A stretch of 64,000 bases of DNA from Archivesica marissinica. Its lineage: Eukaryota; Mollusca; Bivalvia; Venerida; Vesicomyidae. Both the position numbers and the translations under genes were made by a program. Of this stretch, positions 22,159 to 37,100 are shown one piece after another. The notes beneath the pieces are model-generated. The model was not told the origin of the DNA. It searched no databases and saw only the letters and a list, made by a program, of their open reading frames with translations. The stretch spans positions 52,604,121 to 52,668,120 of the forward strand of contig CM026390.1 in the NCBI GenBank assembly GCA_014843695.1, given 5' to 3'. How positions within the stretch are numbered: position 1 is the first letter of the stretch; every line of letters starts with the position of its first letter.

Positions 22159-25100
22159 GTTTCCGATTAATGTGAGCTTGGCCCAACTTCTGTTATCGAT
22201 CAATGTGAGCTTGGCCCAACTTCTGTTACCGATCAATGTGAGCTTGATCAAACTTCTGTTATCAATCAATGTGAGCTTGGTCCAACTTCTGTTATCAATC
22301 AATGTGAGCTTGGCCCAACTTCTGTTACCAATCAATGTGAGCTTGGTCCAACTTCTGTTACCGAACCATGTGAGCTTAGCCCAACTACTGTTATCAAATC
22401 AATGTGAGCTTGTCCCAACTACTGTTACTGATCAATGTGAGCTTGGCCCAACTACTGTTACTGATCAATATGAGCTTGGTCCAACTACTGTTACTGATCG
22501 ATGTGAGCTTGGCCCAACTACTGTTACTGATCAATGTGAGCTTGGCCCAACTACTGTTATCAATGTGAGCTTGGTCCAACTACTGTTATCAATGTGAGCT
22601 TGGTCCAACTACTGTTATCAATGTGAGCTTGGTCCAACTACTGTTATCAATGTGAGCTTGGTCCAACTACTGTTACTGATCAATGTGAGCTTGGCCCAAC
22701 TACTGTTACTAATAAATGTGAGCTTGGCCCAACTACTGTTAGCAATCAATGTGAGCTTTGCCCAACTTATGTTACTGATCAATGTGAGCTTGGCCCAACT
22801 ACTGTTATCAAATCAATGTGAGCTTAGACTAACTACTGTTAGTAATCAATGTGAGCTTGGCCCAACTTATGTTACTGATCAATGTGAGCTTGGCCCAACT
22901 ACTGTTATCAAATCAATGTGAGCTTGGCCCAACTACTGTTAGTAATCAATGTGAGCTTGGCCCAACTACTGTTAGTAATCAATGTGAGCTTGGCCCAACT
23001 TATGTTACTGATCAATGTGAGCTTGGCCCAACTACTGTTATCAAATCAATGTGAGCTTGGCCCAACTACTGTTAGTAATCAATGTGAGCTTGGCCCAACT
23101 ACTGTTAGTAATCAATGTGAGCTTGGCCCAACTTATGTTACTGATCAATGTGAGCTTGGCCCAACTACTGTTACTGATCAATGTGAGCTTGGCCCAACTA
23201 CTGTTACTAATCAATGTGAGCTTGGCCCAACTACTGTTAGTAATCAATGTGAGCTTGGCCCAACTACTGTTATCAATGTGAGCTTGGCCCAACTACTGTT
23301 ACTGATCAATGTGAGCTTGGCCCAACTACTGTTATCAAATCAATGTGAGCTTGGCCCAACTACTGTTAGTAATCAATGTGAGCTTGGCCCAACTACTGTT
23401 AGTAATCAATGTGAGCTTGGCCCAACTTATGTTACTGATCAATGTGAGCTTGGCCCAACTACTGTTATCAAATCAATGTGAGCTTGGCCCAACTACTGTT
23501 AGTAATCAATGTGAGCTTGGCCCAACTACTGTTACTGATCAATGTGAGCTTGGCCCAACTACTGTTACTGATCAATGTGAGCTTGGCCCAACTACTGTTT
23601 CCAATCAATGTGAGCTTGGTCCAACTTCTGTTACCGGACAATGTGAGCTTGGCCCAACTACTGTTAGCAATCAATGTGAGCTTGGCCCAACTACTGTTAC
23701 TGATCAATGTGAGCTTGGCCCAACTACTGTTATCAATGTGAGCTTGGCCCAACTACTGTTACTGATCAATGTGAGCTTGGCCCAACTTCTGTTATCGATC
23801 AATGTGAGCTTGGCCCAACTACTGTTACTGATCAATGTGAGCTTGGTCCAACTACTGTTACTGATCAATGTGAGCTTGGTCCAACTACTGTTACTGATCA
23901 ATGTGAGCTTGGCACAAATACTGTTACTGATCAATGTGAGCTTGGCCCAACTACTGTTACTGATCAATGTGAGCTTGGCCCAACTACTGTTACTGATCAA
24001 TGTGAGCTTGGCCCAACTACTGTTACCGATCAATGTGAGCTTGGCCCAAATACTGTTATCGAACAATGTGAGCTTGGTCCAACTACTGTTGCTGATCAAT
24101 GTGAGCTTGGCCCAACTACTGTTACTGATCAATGTGAGCTTGGTCCAAATACTGTTACTGATCAATGTGAGCTTGGTCCAACTACTGTTACTGATCAATG
24201 TGAGCTTGGCCCAACTACTGTTACTGATCAATGTGAGCTTGGCCTAACTACTGTTACCGATCAATGTGAGCTTGGCCCAAATACTGTTACTGATCAATGT
24301 GAGCTTGGTCCAACTACTGTTACTAATCAATGTGAGCTTGGCACAAATACTGTTACTGATAAATTTGAGCTTGGCCCAACTTCTGTTAGTAATCAATGTG
24401 AGATTGGCCCAACTTATGTTACCGATCAATGTGAGCTTGACCCAACTACTGTTACTGATCAATGTGAGCTTGGCCCAACTACTGTTACTGATTACTGATC
24501 AATGTGAGCTTGGCCCAACTACTGTTACTGATCAATGTGAGCTTGGCCCAATTACTGTTACTGATCAATGTGAGCTTGACCCAACTACTGTTACTGATCA
24601 ATGTGAGCTTGGCCCAACTACTGTTATCAAATCAATGTGAGCTTGGCCCAACTACTGTTACTGATCAATGTGAGCTTGGCCCAACTACTGTTACTGATCA
24701 ATGTGAGCTTGGTCCAACTACTGTTACCAATCAATGTGAGCTTGGCCCAACTACTGTTAGTAATCAATGTGAGCTTGGCCCAACTACTGTTACTGATCAA
24801 TGTGAGCTTGGTCCAACTACTGTTACTGATCAATGTGAGCTTGGCCCAACTACTGTTACTGATCAATATGAGCTTGGTCCAACTACTGTTACTGACCAAT
24901 GTGAGCTTGGCCCAACTACTGTTACTGATCAATGTGAGCTTGGCCCAACTACTGTTACTGATCAATGTGAGCTTAGACCAACTACTGTTATCAATGTGAG
25001 CTTGGCACAAATACTGTTACTGATCAATGTGAGCTTGGCCCAACTACTGTTACTGATCAATGTGAGCTTGGCCCAACTACTGTTACTGATCAATATGAGC

Positions 25101-28100
25101 TTAGCCCAACTACTGTTAGTAATTAATGTGAGCTTGGCCCAACTACTGTTACTGATTAATGTGAGCGTTGCCCAACTACTGTTAGCAATCAATGTGAGCT
25201 TGGCCCAACTACTGTTACTGATCAATGTGAGCTTGGTCCAACTTCTGTTACCAATCAATGTGAGCTTAGCCCAACTACTGTTATCAAATCAATGTGAGCT
25301 TGTCCCAACTACTGTTACTGATCAATGTGAGCTTGGCCCAACTACTGTTACTGATCAATATGAGCTTGGTCCAACTACTGTTACTGATCAATGTGAGCTT
25401 GGCCCAACTACTGTTACTGATAAATGTGAGCTTGGCCCAACTATTGTTATCAATGTGAGCTTGGCCCAACTACTGTTACTAATAAATGTGAGCTTGGCCC
25501 AACTACTTTTATCAATGTGAGCTTGGCACAAATACTGTTACTGATCAATGTGAGCTTGGCCCAACTACTGTTACTGATCAATGTGAGCTTGGCCCAACTA
25601 CTGTTACTGATCAATGTGAGTTTGGCCCAACTACTGTTATCAATGTGAGCTTGGCACAAATACTGTTACTGATCAATGTGAGCTTGGCCCAACTACTGTT
25701 ACTGATCAATGTGAGCTTGGCCCAACTACTGTTACTGACCAATGTGAGCTTGGCCCAACTACTGTTATCAAATCAATGTGAGCTTAGCCCAACTACTGTT
25801 AGTAATCAATGTGAGCTTGGCCCAACTACTGTTACTGATTAATGTGAGCTTGGCCCAACTACTGTTAGCAATCAATGTGAGCTTGGCCCAACTACTGTTA
25901 CTGATCAGTGTGAGCTTGGTCCAACTTATGTTACCAATCAATGTGAGCTTAGCCCAACTACTGTTATCAAATCAATGTGAGCTTGTCCCAACTACTGTTA
26001 CTGATCAATGTGAGCTTGGCCCAACTACTTTTACTGATCAATATGAGCTTGGTCCAACTACTGTTACTGATCAATGTGAGCTTGGCCCAACTACTGTTAC
26101 TGATCAATGTGAGCTTGGCCCAACTACTGTTATCAATGTGAGCTTGGCCCAACTACTGTTACTGATCAATGTGAGCTTGGCCCAACTTCTGTTATCGATC
26201 AATGTGAGCTTGGCCCAACTACTGTTACTGATCAATATGAGCTTGGTCCAACTACTGTTACTGATCAATGTGAGCTTGGCCCAACTACTGTTTCTAATCA
26301 ATGTGAGCTTGGCCCAACTGCTGTTATCCATGTGAGCTTGGCACACATATATTGTTACTGATCAATGTGAGCTTGTCCAACTACTGTTACTAATCAATGT
26401 GAGCTTGGCCCAACTACTGTTATCAATGTGAGCTTGGCACAAATACTGCTACTGATCAATGTGAGTTTGGTCCAACTACTGTTACTGATCAATGTGAGCT
26501 TGGCCCAACTTCTGTTATCAATGTGAGCTTGGCCCAACTACTGTTACTGATCAATGTGAGCTTGGCACAAATACTGTTACTGATCAATGTGAGCTTGGCC
26601 CAACTACTGTTACTAATCAATGTGAGCTTGGCCCAACTACTGTTACTGATCAATGTGAGCTTGGTCCAACTACTGTTACTGATCAATGTGAGCTTGGCAC
26701 AAATACTGTTACTGATCAATGTGAGCTTGGCCCAACTACTTTTACTGATCAATGTGAGCTTGGCCCAACTACTGTTACTGATCAATGTGAGCTTGGCCCA
26801 ACTACTGTTACTGATCAATGTGAGCTTGGCCCAATACTGTTATCGAACAATGTGAGCTTGGCCAACTACTGTTGCTGATCAATGTGAGCTTGGCCAACTA
26901 CTGTTACTGATCAATGTGAGCTTGGTCCAAATACTGTTACTGATCAATGTGAGCTTGGTCCAACTACTGTTACTGATCAATGTGAGCTTGGCCAACTACT
27001 GTTACTGATCAATGTGAGCTTGGCCCAACTACTGTTACCGATCAATGTGAGCTTGGCCAAATACTGTTACTGATCAATGTGAGCTTGGCCAATACTGTTA
27101 CATCATGTGAGCTTGGCACAAATACTGTTACTGATAAATTTGAGCTTGGCCCAACTTCTGTTAGTAATCAATGTGAGATTGGCCCAACTTATGTTACCGA
27201 TCAATGTGAGCTTGACCCAACTACTGTTACTGATCAATGTGAGCTTGGCCCAACTACTGTTACTGATTACTGATCAATGTGAGCTTGGCCCAACTACTGT
27301 TACTGATCAATGTGAGCTTGGCCCAATTACTGTTTACTGATCAATGTGAGCTTGACCCAACTACTGTTACTGATCAATGTGAGCTTGGCCCAACTACTGT
27401 TATCAAATCAATGTGAGCTTGGCCCAACTACTGTTACTGATCAATGTGAGCTTGGCCCAACTACTGTTATCAATGTGAGCTTGGCCCAACTACTGTTACT
27501 GATCAATGTGAGCTTGGTCCAACTACTGTTATCAATGTGAGCTTGGCACAACTACTGTTACTGATCAATGTGAGCTTGGCCCAACTACTGTTAGTAATCA
27601 ATGTGAGCTTGGTCCAACTACTGTTACTGATCAATGTGAGCTTGGCCCAACTACTGTTACTGATCAATATGAGCTTGGTCCAACTACTGTTACTGATCAA
27701 TGTGAGCTTGGCCCAACTACTGTTACTGATCAATGTGAGCTTAGCCCAACTACTGTTATCAATGTGAGCTTGGCACAAATACTGTTACTGATCAATGTGA
27801 GCTTGGCCCAACTACTGTTACTGATCAATGTGAGCTTGGCCCAACTACTGTTACTGATCAATATGAGCTTAGCCCAACTACTGTTAGTAATTAATGTGAG
27901 CTTGGCCCAACTACTGTTACTGATTAATGTGAGCGTTGCCCAACTACTGTTAGCAATCAATGTGAGCTTGGCCCAACTACTGTTACTGATCAATGTGAGC
28001 TTGGTCCAACTTCTGTTACCAATCAATGTGAGCTTAGCCCAACTACTGTTATCAAATCAATGTGAGCTTGTCCCAACTACTGTTACTGATCAATGTGAGC

Positions 28101-31100
28101 TTGGCCCAACTACTGTTACTGATCAATATGAGCTTGGTCCAACTACTGTTACTGATCAATGTGAGCTTGGCCCAACTATTGTTATCAATGTGAGCTTGGC
28201 CCAACTACTGTTACTAATAAATGTGAGCTTGGCCCAACTACTTTTATCAATGTGAGCTTGGCACAAATACTGTTACTGATCAATGTGAGCTTGGCCCAAC
28301 TACTGTTACTGATCAATGTGAGCTTGGCCCAACTACTGTTACTGATCAATGTGAGTTTGGCCCAACTACTGTTACTGATCAATGTGAGCTTGGCCCAACT
28401 ACTGTTATCAATGTGAGCTTGGCACAAATACTGTTACTGATCAATGTGAGCTTGGCCCAACTACTGTTACTGATCAATGTGANNNNNNNNNNNNNNNNNN
28501 NNNNNNNNNNNNNNNNNNNNNNNNNNNNNNNNNNNNNNNNNNNNNNNNNNNNNNNNNNNNNNNNNNNNNNNNNNNNNNNNNNNNNNNNNNNNNNNNNNNN
28601 NNNNNNNNNNNNNNNNNNNNNNNNNNNNNNNNNNNNNNNNNNNNNNNNNNNNNNNNNNNNNNNNNNNNNNNNNNNNNNNNNNNNNNNNNNNNNNNNNNNN
28701 NNNNNNNNNNNNNNNNNNNNNNNNNNNNNNNNNNNNNNNNNNNNNNNNNNNNNNNNNNNNNNNNNNNNNNNNNNNNNNNNNNNNNNNNNNNNNNNNNNNN
28801 NNNNNNNNNNNNNNNNNNNNNNNNNNNNNNNNNNNNNNNNNNNNNNNNNNNNNNNNNNNNNNNNNNNNNNNNNNNNNNNNNNNNNNNNNNNNNNNNNNNN
28901 NNNNNNNNNNNNNNNNNNNNNNNNNNNNNNNNNNNNNNNNNNNNNNNNNNNNNNNNNNNNNNNNNNNNNNNNNNNNNNNNNNNNNNNNNNNNNNNNNNNN
29001 NNNNNNNNNNNNNNNNNNNNNNNNNNNNNNNNNNNNNNNNNNNNNNNNNNNNNNNNNNNNNNNNNNNNNNNNNNNNNNNNNNNNNNNNNNNNNNNNNNNN
29101 NNNNNNNNNNNNNNNNNNNNNNNNNNNNNNNNNNNNNNNNNNNNNNNNNNNNNNNNNNNNNNNNNNNNNNNNNNNNNNNNNNNNNNNNNNNNNNNNNNNN
29201 NNNNNNNNNNNNNNNNNNNNNNNNNNNNNNNNNNNNNNNNNNNNNNNNNNNNNNNNNNNNNNNNNNNNNNNNNNNNNNNNNNNNNNNNNNNNNNNNNNNN
29301 NNNNNNNNNNNNNNNNNNNNNNNNNNNNNNNNNNNNNNNNNNNNNNNNNNNNNNNNNNNNNNNNNNNNNNNNNNNNNNNNNNNNNNNNNNNNNNNNNNNN
29401 NNNNNNNNNNNNNNNNNNNNNNNNNNNNNNNNNNNNNNNNNNNNNNNNNNNNNNNNNNNNNNNNNNNNNNNNNNNNNNNNNNAATGTGAGCTTGGCCCAA
29501 CTATTGTTATCAATGTGAGCTTGGCCCAACTACTGTTACTAATAAATGTGAGCTTGGCCCAACTACTTTTATCAATGTGAGCTTGGCACAAATACTGTTA
29601 CTGATCAATGTGAGCTTGGCCCAACTACTGTTACTGATCAATGTGAGCTTGGCCCAACTACTGTTACTGATCAATGTGAGTTTGGCCCAACTACTGTTAC
29701 TGATCAATGTGAGCTTGGCCCAACTACTGTTATCAATGTGAGCTTGGCACAAATACTGTTACTGATCAATGTGAGCTTGGCCCAACTACTGTTACTGATC
29801 AATGTGAGCTTGGCCCAACTACTGTTACTGATCAATGTGAGTTTGGCCCAACTACTGTTACTGATCAATGTGAGCTTGGCCCAACTACTGTTATCAATGT
29901 GAGCTTGGCACAAATACTGTTACTGATCAATGTGAGCTTGGCCCAACTACTGTTACTGATCAATGTGAGCTTGGCCCAACTACTGTTACTGATCAATGTG
30001 AGCTTGGCCCAACTACTGTTACTGATCAATGTGAGCTTGGCCCAACTACTGTTACTGATCAATGTGAGCTTGGCCCAACTTCTGTTTCCAATCAATGTGA
30101 GCTTGGTCCAACTTCTGTTACCGGACAATGTGAGCTTGGCCCAACTACTGTTAGCAATCAATGTGAGCTTGGCCCAACTACTGTTACTGATCAATGTGAG
30201 CTTGGCCCAACTACTGTTATCAATGTGAGCTTGGCCCAACTACTGTTACTGATCAATGTGAGCTTGGCCCAACTTCTGTTATCGATCAATGTGAGCTTGG
30301 CCCAACTACTGTTACTGATCAATGTGAGCTTGGTCCAACTACTGTTACTGATCAATGTGAGCTTGGTCCAACTACTGTTACTGATCAATGTGAGCTTGGC
30401 ACAAATACTGTTACTGATCAATGTGAGCTTGGCCCAACTACTGTTACTGATCAATGTGAGCTTGGCCCAACTACTGTTACTGATCAATGTGAGCTTGGCC
30501 CAACTACTGTTACCGATCAATGTGAGCTTGGCCCAAATACTGTTATCGAACAATGTGAGCTTGGTCCAACTACTGTTGCTGATCAATGTGAGCTTGGCCC
30601 AACTACTGTTACTGATCAATGTGAGCTTGGTCCAAATACTGTTACTGATCAATGTGAGCTTGGTCCAACTACTGTTACTGATCAATGTGAGCTTGGCCCA
30701 ACTACTGTTACTGATCAATGTGAGCTTGGCCTAACTACTGTTACCGATCAATGTGAGCTTGGCCCAAATACTGTTACTGATCAATGTGAGCTTGGTCCAA
30801 CTACTGTTACTAATCAATGTGAGCTTGGCACAAATACTGTTACTGATAAATTTGAGCTTGGCCCAACTTCTGTTAGTAATCAATGTGAGATTGGCCCAAC
30901 TTATGTTACCGATCAATGTGAGCTTGACCCAACTACTGTTACTGATCAATGTGAGCTTGGCCCAACTACTGTTACTGATTACTGATCAATGTGAGCTTGG
31001 CCCAACTACTGTTACTGATCAATGTGAGCTTGGCCCAATTACTGTTACTGATCAATGTGAGCTTGACCCAACTACTGTTACTGATCAATGTGAGCTTGGC

Positions 31101-34100
31101 CCAACTACTGTTATCAAATCAATGTGAGCTTGGCCCAACTACTGTTACTGATCAATGTGAGCTTGGTCCAACTACTGTTACTGATCAATGTGAGCTTGGC
31201 CCAACTACTGTTACTGATCAATATGAGCTTGGTCCAACTACTGTTACTGACCAATGTGAGCTTGGCCCAACTACTGTTACTGATCAATGTGAGCTTGGCC
31301 CAACTACTGTTACTGATCAATGTGAGCTTAGACCAACTACTGTTATCAATGTGAGCTTGGCACAAATACTGTTACTGATCAATGTGAGCTTGGCCCAACT
31401 ACTGTTACTGATCAATGTGAGCTTGGCCCAACTACTGTTACTGATCAATATGAGCTTAGCCCAACTACTGTTAGTAATTAATGTGAGCTTGGCCCAACTA
31501 CTGTTACTGATTAATGTGAGCGTTGCCCAACTACTGTTAGCAATCAATGTGAGCTTGGCCCAACTACTGTTACTGATCAATGTGAGCTTGGTCCAACTTC
31601 TGTTACCAATCAATGTGAGCTTAGCCCAACTACTGTTATCAAATCAATGTGAGCTTGTCCCAACTACTGTTACTGATCAATGTGAGCTTGGCCCAACTAC
31701 TGTTACTGATCAATATGAGCTTGGTCCAACTACTGTTACTGATCAATGTGAGCTTGGCCCAACTACTGTTACTGATAAATGTGAGCTTGGCCCAACTATT
31801 GTTATCAATGTGAGCTTGGCCCAACTACTGTTACTAATAAATGTGAGCTTGGCCCAACTACTTTTATCAATGTGAGCTTGGCACAAATACTGTTACTGAT
31901 CAATGTGAGCTTGGCCCAACTACTGTTACTGATCAATGTGAGCTTGGCCCAACTACTGTTACTGATCAATGTGAGTTTGGCCCAACTACTGTTATCAATG
32001 TGAGCTTGGCACAAATACTGTTACTGATCAATGTGAGCTTGGCCCAACTACTGTTACTGATCAATGTGAGCTTGGCCCAACTACTGTTACTGACCAATGT
32101 GAGCTTGGCCCAACTACTGTTATCAAATCAATGTGAGCTTAGCCCAACTACTGTTAGTAATCAATGTGAGCTTGGCCCAACTACTGTTACTGATTAATGT
32201 GAGCTTGGCCCAACTACTGTTAGCAATCAATGTGAGCTTGGCCCAACTACTGTTACTGATCAGTGTGAGCTTGGTCCAACTTATGTTACCAATCAATGTG
32301 AGCTTAGCCCAACTACTGTTATCAAATCAATGTGAGCTTGTCCCAACTACTGTTACTGATCAATGTGAGCTTGGCCCAACTACTTTTACTGATCAATATG
32401 AGCTTGGTCCAACTACTGTTACTGATCAATGTGAGCTTGGCCCAACTACTGTTACTGATCAATGTGAGCTTGGCCCAACTACTGTTATCAATGTGAGCTT
32501 GGCCCAACTACTGTTACTGATCAATGTGAGCTTGGCCCAACTTCTGTTATCGATCAATGTGAGCTTGGCCCAACTACTGTTACTGATCAATATGAGCTTG
32601 GTCCAACTACTGTTACTGATCAATGTGAGCTTGGCCCAACTACTGTTTCTAATCAATGTGAGCTTGGCCCAACTGCTGTTATCCATGTGAGCTTGGCACA
32701 CATATATTGTTACTGATCAATGTGAGCTTGTCCAACTACTGTTACTAATCAATGTGAGCTTGGCCCAACTACTGTTATCAATGTGAGCTTGGCACAAATA
32801 CTGTTACTGATCAATGTGAGCTTGGCCCAACTACTGTTACTGATCAATGTGAGCTTGGCCCAACTACTGTTACTGACCAATGTGAGCTTGGCCCAACTAC
32901 TGTTATCAAATCAATGTGAGCTTAGCCCAACTACTGTTAGTAATCAATGTGAGCTTGGCCCAACTACTGTTACTGATTAATGTGAGCTTGGCCCAACTAC
33001 TGTTACTAATCAATGTGAGCTTGGCCCAACTACTGTTACTGATCAATGTGAGTTTGGTCCAACTACTGTTACTGATCAATGTGAGCTTGGCACAAATACT
33101 GTTACTGATCAATGTGAGCTTGGCCCAACTACTTTTACTGATCAATGTGAGCTTGGCCCAACTACTGTTACTGATCAATGTGAGCTTGGCCCAACTACTG
33201 TTACTGATCAATGTGAGCTTGGCCCAACTACTGTTACTGACCAATGTGAGCTTGGCCCAACTACTGTTATCAAATCAATGTGAGCTTAGCCCAACTACTG
33301 TTAGTAATCAATGTGAGCTTGGCCCAACTACTGTTACTGATTAATGTGAGCTTGGCCCAACTACTGTTACTAATCAATGTGAGCTTGGCCCAACTACTGT
33401 TACTGATCAATGTGAGTTTGGTCCAACTACTGTTACTGATCAATGTGAGCTTGGCACAAATACTGTTACTGATCAATGTGAGCTTGGCCCAACTACTTTT
33501 ACTGATCAATGTGAGCTTGGCCCAACTACTGTTACTGATCAATGTGAGCTTGGCCCAACTACTGTTACCGATCAATGTGAGCTTGGCCCAAATACTGTTA
33601 TCGAACAATGTGAGCTTGGTCCAACTACTGTTGCTGATCAATGTGAGCTTGGCCCAACTACTGTTACTGATCAATGTGAGCTTGGTCCAAATACTGTTAC
33701 TGATCAATGTGAGCTTGGTCCAACTACTGTTACTGATCAATGTGAGCTTGGCCTAACTACTGTTACCGATCAATGTGAGCTTGGCCCAAATACTGTTACT
33801 GATCAATGTGAGCTTGGTCCAACTACTGTTACTAATCAATGTGAGCTTGGCACAAATACTGTTACTGATAAATTTGAGCTTGGCCCAACTTCTGTTAGTA
33901 ATCAATGTGAGATTGGCCCAACTTATGTTACCGATCAATGTGAGCTTGACCCAACTACTGTTACTGATCAATGTGAGCTTGGCCCAACTACTGTTACTGA
34001 TTACTGATCAATGTGAGCTTGGCCCAACTACTGTTACTGATCAATGTGAGCTTGGCCCAATTACTGTTTACTGATCAATGTGAGCTTGACCCAACTACTG

Positions 34101-37100
34101 TTACTGATCAATGTGAGCTTGGCCCAACTACTGTTATCAAATCAATGTGAGCTTGGCCCAACTACTGTTACTGATCAATGTGAGCTTGGCCCAACTACTG
34201 TTATCAATGTGAGCTTGGCCCAACTACTGTTACTGATCAATGTGAGCTTGGTCCAACTACTGTTATCAATGTGAGCTTGGCACAACTACTGTTACTGATC
34301 AATGTGAGCTTGGCCCAACTACTGTTAGTAATCAATGTGAGCTTGGTCCAACTACTGTTACTGATCAATGTGAGCTTGGCCCAACTACTGTTACTGATCA
34401 ATATGAGCTTGGTCCAACTACTGTTACTGATCAATGTGAGCTTGGCCCAACTACTGTTACTGATCAATGTGAGCTTAGCCCAACTACTGTTATCAATGTG
34501 AGCTTGGCACAAATACTGTTACTGATCAATGTGAGCTTGGCCCAACTACTGTTACTGATCAATGTGAGCTTGGCCCAACTACTGTTACTGATCAATATGA
34601 GCTTAGCCCAACTACTGTTAGTAATTAATGTGAGCTTGGCCCAACTACTGTTACTGATTAATGTGAGCGTTGCCCAACTACTGTTAGCAATCAATGTGAG
34701 CTTGGCCCAACTACTGTTACTGATCAATGTGAGCTTGGTCCAACTTCTGTTACCAATCAATGTGAGCTTAGCCCAACTACTGTTATCAAATCAATGTGAG
34801 CTTGTCCCAACTACTGTTACTGATCAATGTGAGCTTGGCCCAACTACTGTTACTGATCAATATGAGCTTGGTCCAACTACTGTTACTGATCAATGTGAGC
34901 TTGGCCCAACTATTGTTATCAATGTGAGCTTGGCCCAACTACTGTTACTAATAAATGTGAGCTTGGCCCAACTACTTTTATCAATGTGAGCTTGGCACAA
35001 ATACTGTTACTGATCAATGTGAGCTTGGCCCAACTACTGTTACTGATCAATGTGAGCTTGGCCCAACTACTGTTACTGATCAATGTGAGTTTGGCCCAAC
35101 TACTGTTACTGATCAATGTGAGCTTGGCCCAACTACTGTTATCAATGTGAGCTTGGCACAAATACTGTTACTGATCAATGTGAGCTTGGCCCAACTACTG
35201 TTACTGATCAATGTGAGCTTGGCCCAACTACTGTTACTGACCAATGTGAGCTTGGCCCAACTACTGTTATCAAATCAATGTGAGCTTAGCCCAACTACTG
35301 TTAGTAATCAATGTGAGCTTGGCCCAACTACTGTTACTGATTAATGTGAGCTTGGCCCAACTACTGTTAGCAATCAATGTGAGCTTGGCCCAACTACTGT
35401 TACTGATCAGTGTGAGCTTGGTCCAACTTATGTTACCAATCAATGTGAGCTTAGCCCAACTACTGTTATCAAATCAATGTGAGCTTGTCCCAACTACTGT
35501 TACTGATCAATGTGAGCTTGGCCCAACTACTTTTACTGATCAATATGAGCTTGGTCCAACTACTGTTACTGATCAATGTGAGCTTGGCCCAACTACTGTT
35601 ACTGATCAATGTGAGCTTGGCCCAACTACTGTTATCAATGTGAGCTTGGCCCAACTACTGTTACTGATCAATGTGAGCTTGGCCCAACTTCTGTTATCGA
35701 TCAATGTGAGCTTGGCCCAACTACTGTTACTGATCAATATGAGCTTGGTCCAACTACTGTTACTGATCAATGTGAGCTTGGCCCAACTACTGTTTCTAAT
35801 CAATGTGAGCTTGTCCCAACTGCTGTTATCCATGTGAGCTTGGCACACATATATTGTTACTGATCAATGTGAGCTTGTCCAACTACTGTTACTAATCAAT
35901 GTGAGCTTGGCCCAACTACTGTTATCAATGTGAGCTTGGCACAAATACTGCTACTGATCAATGTGAGTTTGGTCCAACTACTGTTACTGATCAATGTGAG
36001 CTTGGCCCAACTTCTGTTATCAATGTGAGCTTGGCCCAACTACTGTTACTGATCAATGTGAGCTTGGCACAAATACTGTTACTGATCAATGTGAGCTTGG
36101 CCCAACTACTGTTACTAATCAATGTGAGCTTGGCCCAACTACTGTTACTGATCAATGTGAGCTTGGCCCAACTACTGTTACCAATCAATGTGAGCTTGGC
36201 ACAAATACTGTTACTGATCAATGTGAGCTTGGTCCAACTACTGTTACTAATCAATGTGAGCTTGGCCCAACTGCTGTTATCCATGTGAGCTTGGCACACA
36301 TATATTGTTACTGATCAATGTGAGCTTGTCCAACTACTGTTACTAATCAATGTGAGCTTGGCCCAACTACTGTTACTGATCAATGTGAGATTGGTCCAAC
36401 TACTGTTACTGATCAATGAGCTTGGCCCAACTTCTGTTAGTAATCAATGTGAGATTGGCCCAACTTATGTTACCGATCAATGTGAGCTTGACCCAACTAC
36501 TGTTACTGATCAATGTGAGCTTGGTCCAACTACTATTACTGATCAATGAGCTTGGCCCAACTACTGTTATCAAATTAATATGAGCTTAGCCCAACTACTG
36601 TTACTGATCAATGTGAGCTTGGCCCAACTACTGTTATCAAATCAATATGAGCTTAGCCCAACTACTGTTATCAATGTGAGCTTGGCACAAATACTGTTAC
36701 TGATCAATGTGAGCTTGGTCCAACTACTGTTACTGATCAATGTGAGCTTGGTCCAACTACTGTTATCAATGTGAGCTTGACCCAACTACTGTTACTGATC
36801 GATGTGAGCTTGGCCCAACTACTGTTACTAATCAATGTGAGCTTTGCCCAACTTCTGTTATCGATCAATGTGAGCTTGGCCCAACTACTGTTACTGATCA
36901 ATATGAGCTTGGTCCAACTACTGTTACTGATCAATGTGAGCTTGGCCCAACTACTGTTACTAATCAATGTGAGCTTGGCCCAACTGCTGTTATCCATGTG
37001 AGCTTGGCACACATATATTGTTACTGATCAATGTGAGCTTGTCCAACTACTGTTACTAATCAATGTGAGCTTGGCCCAACTACTGTTATCAATGTGAGCT

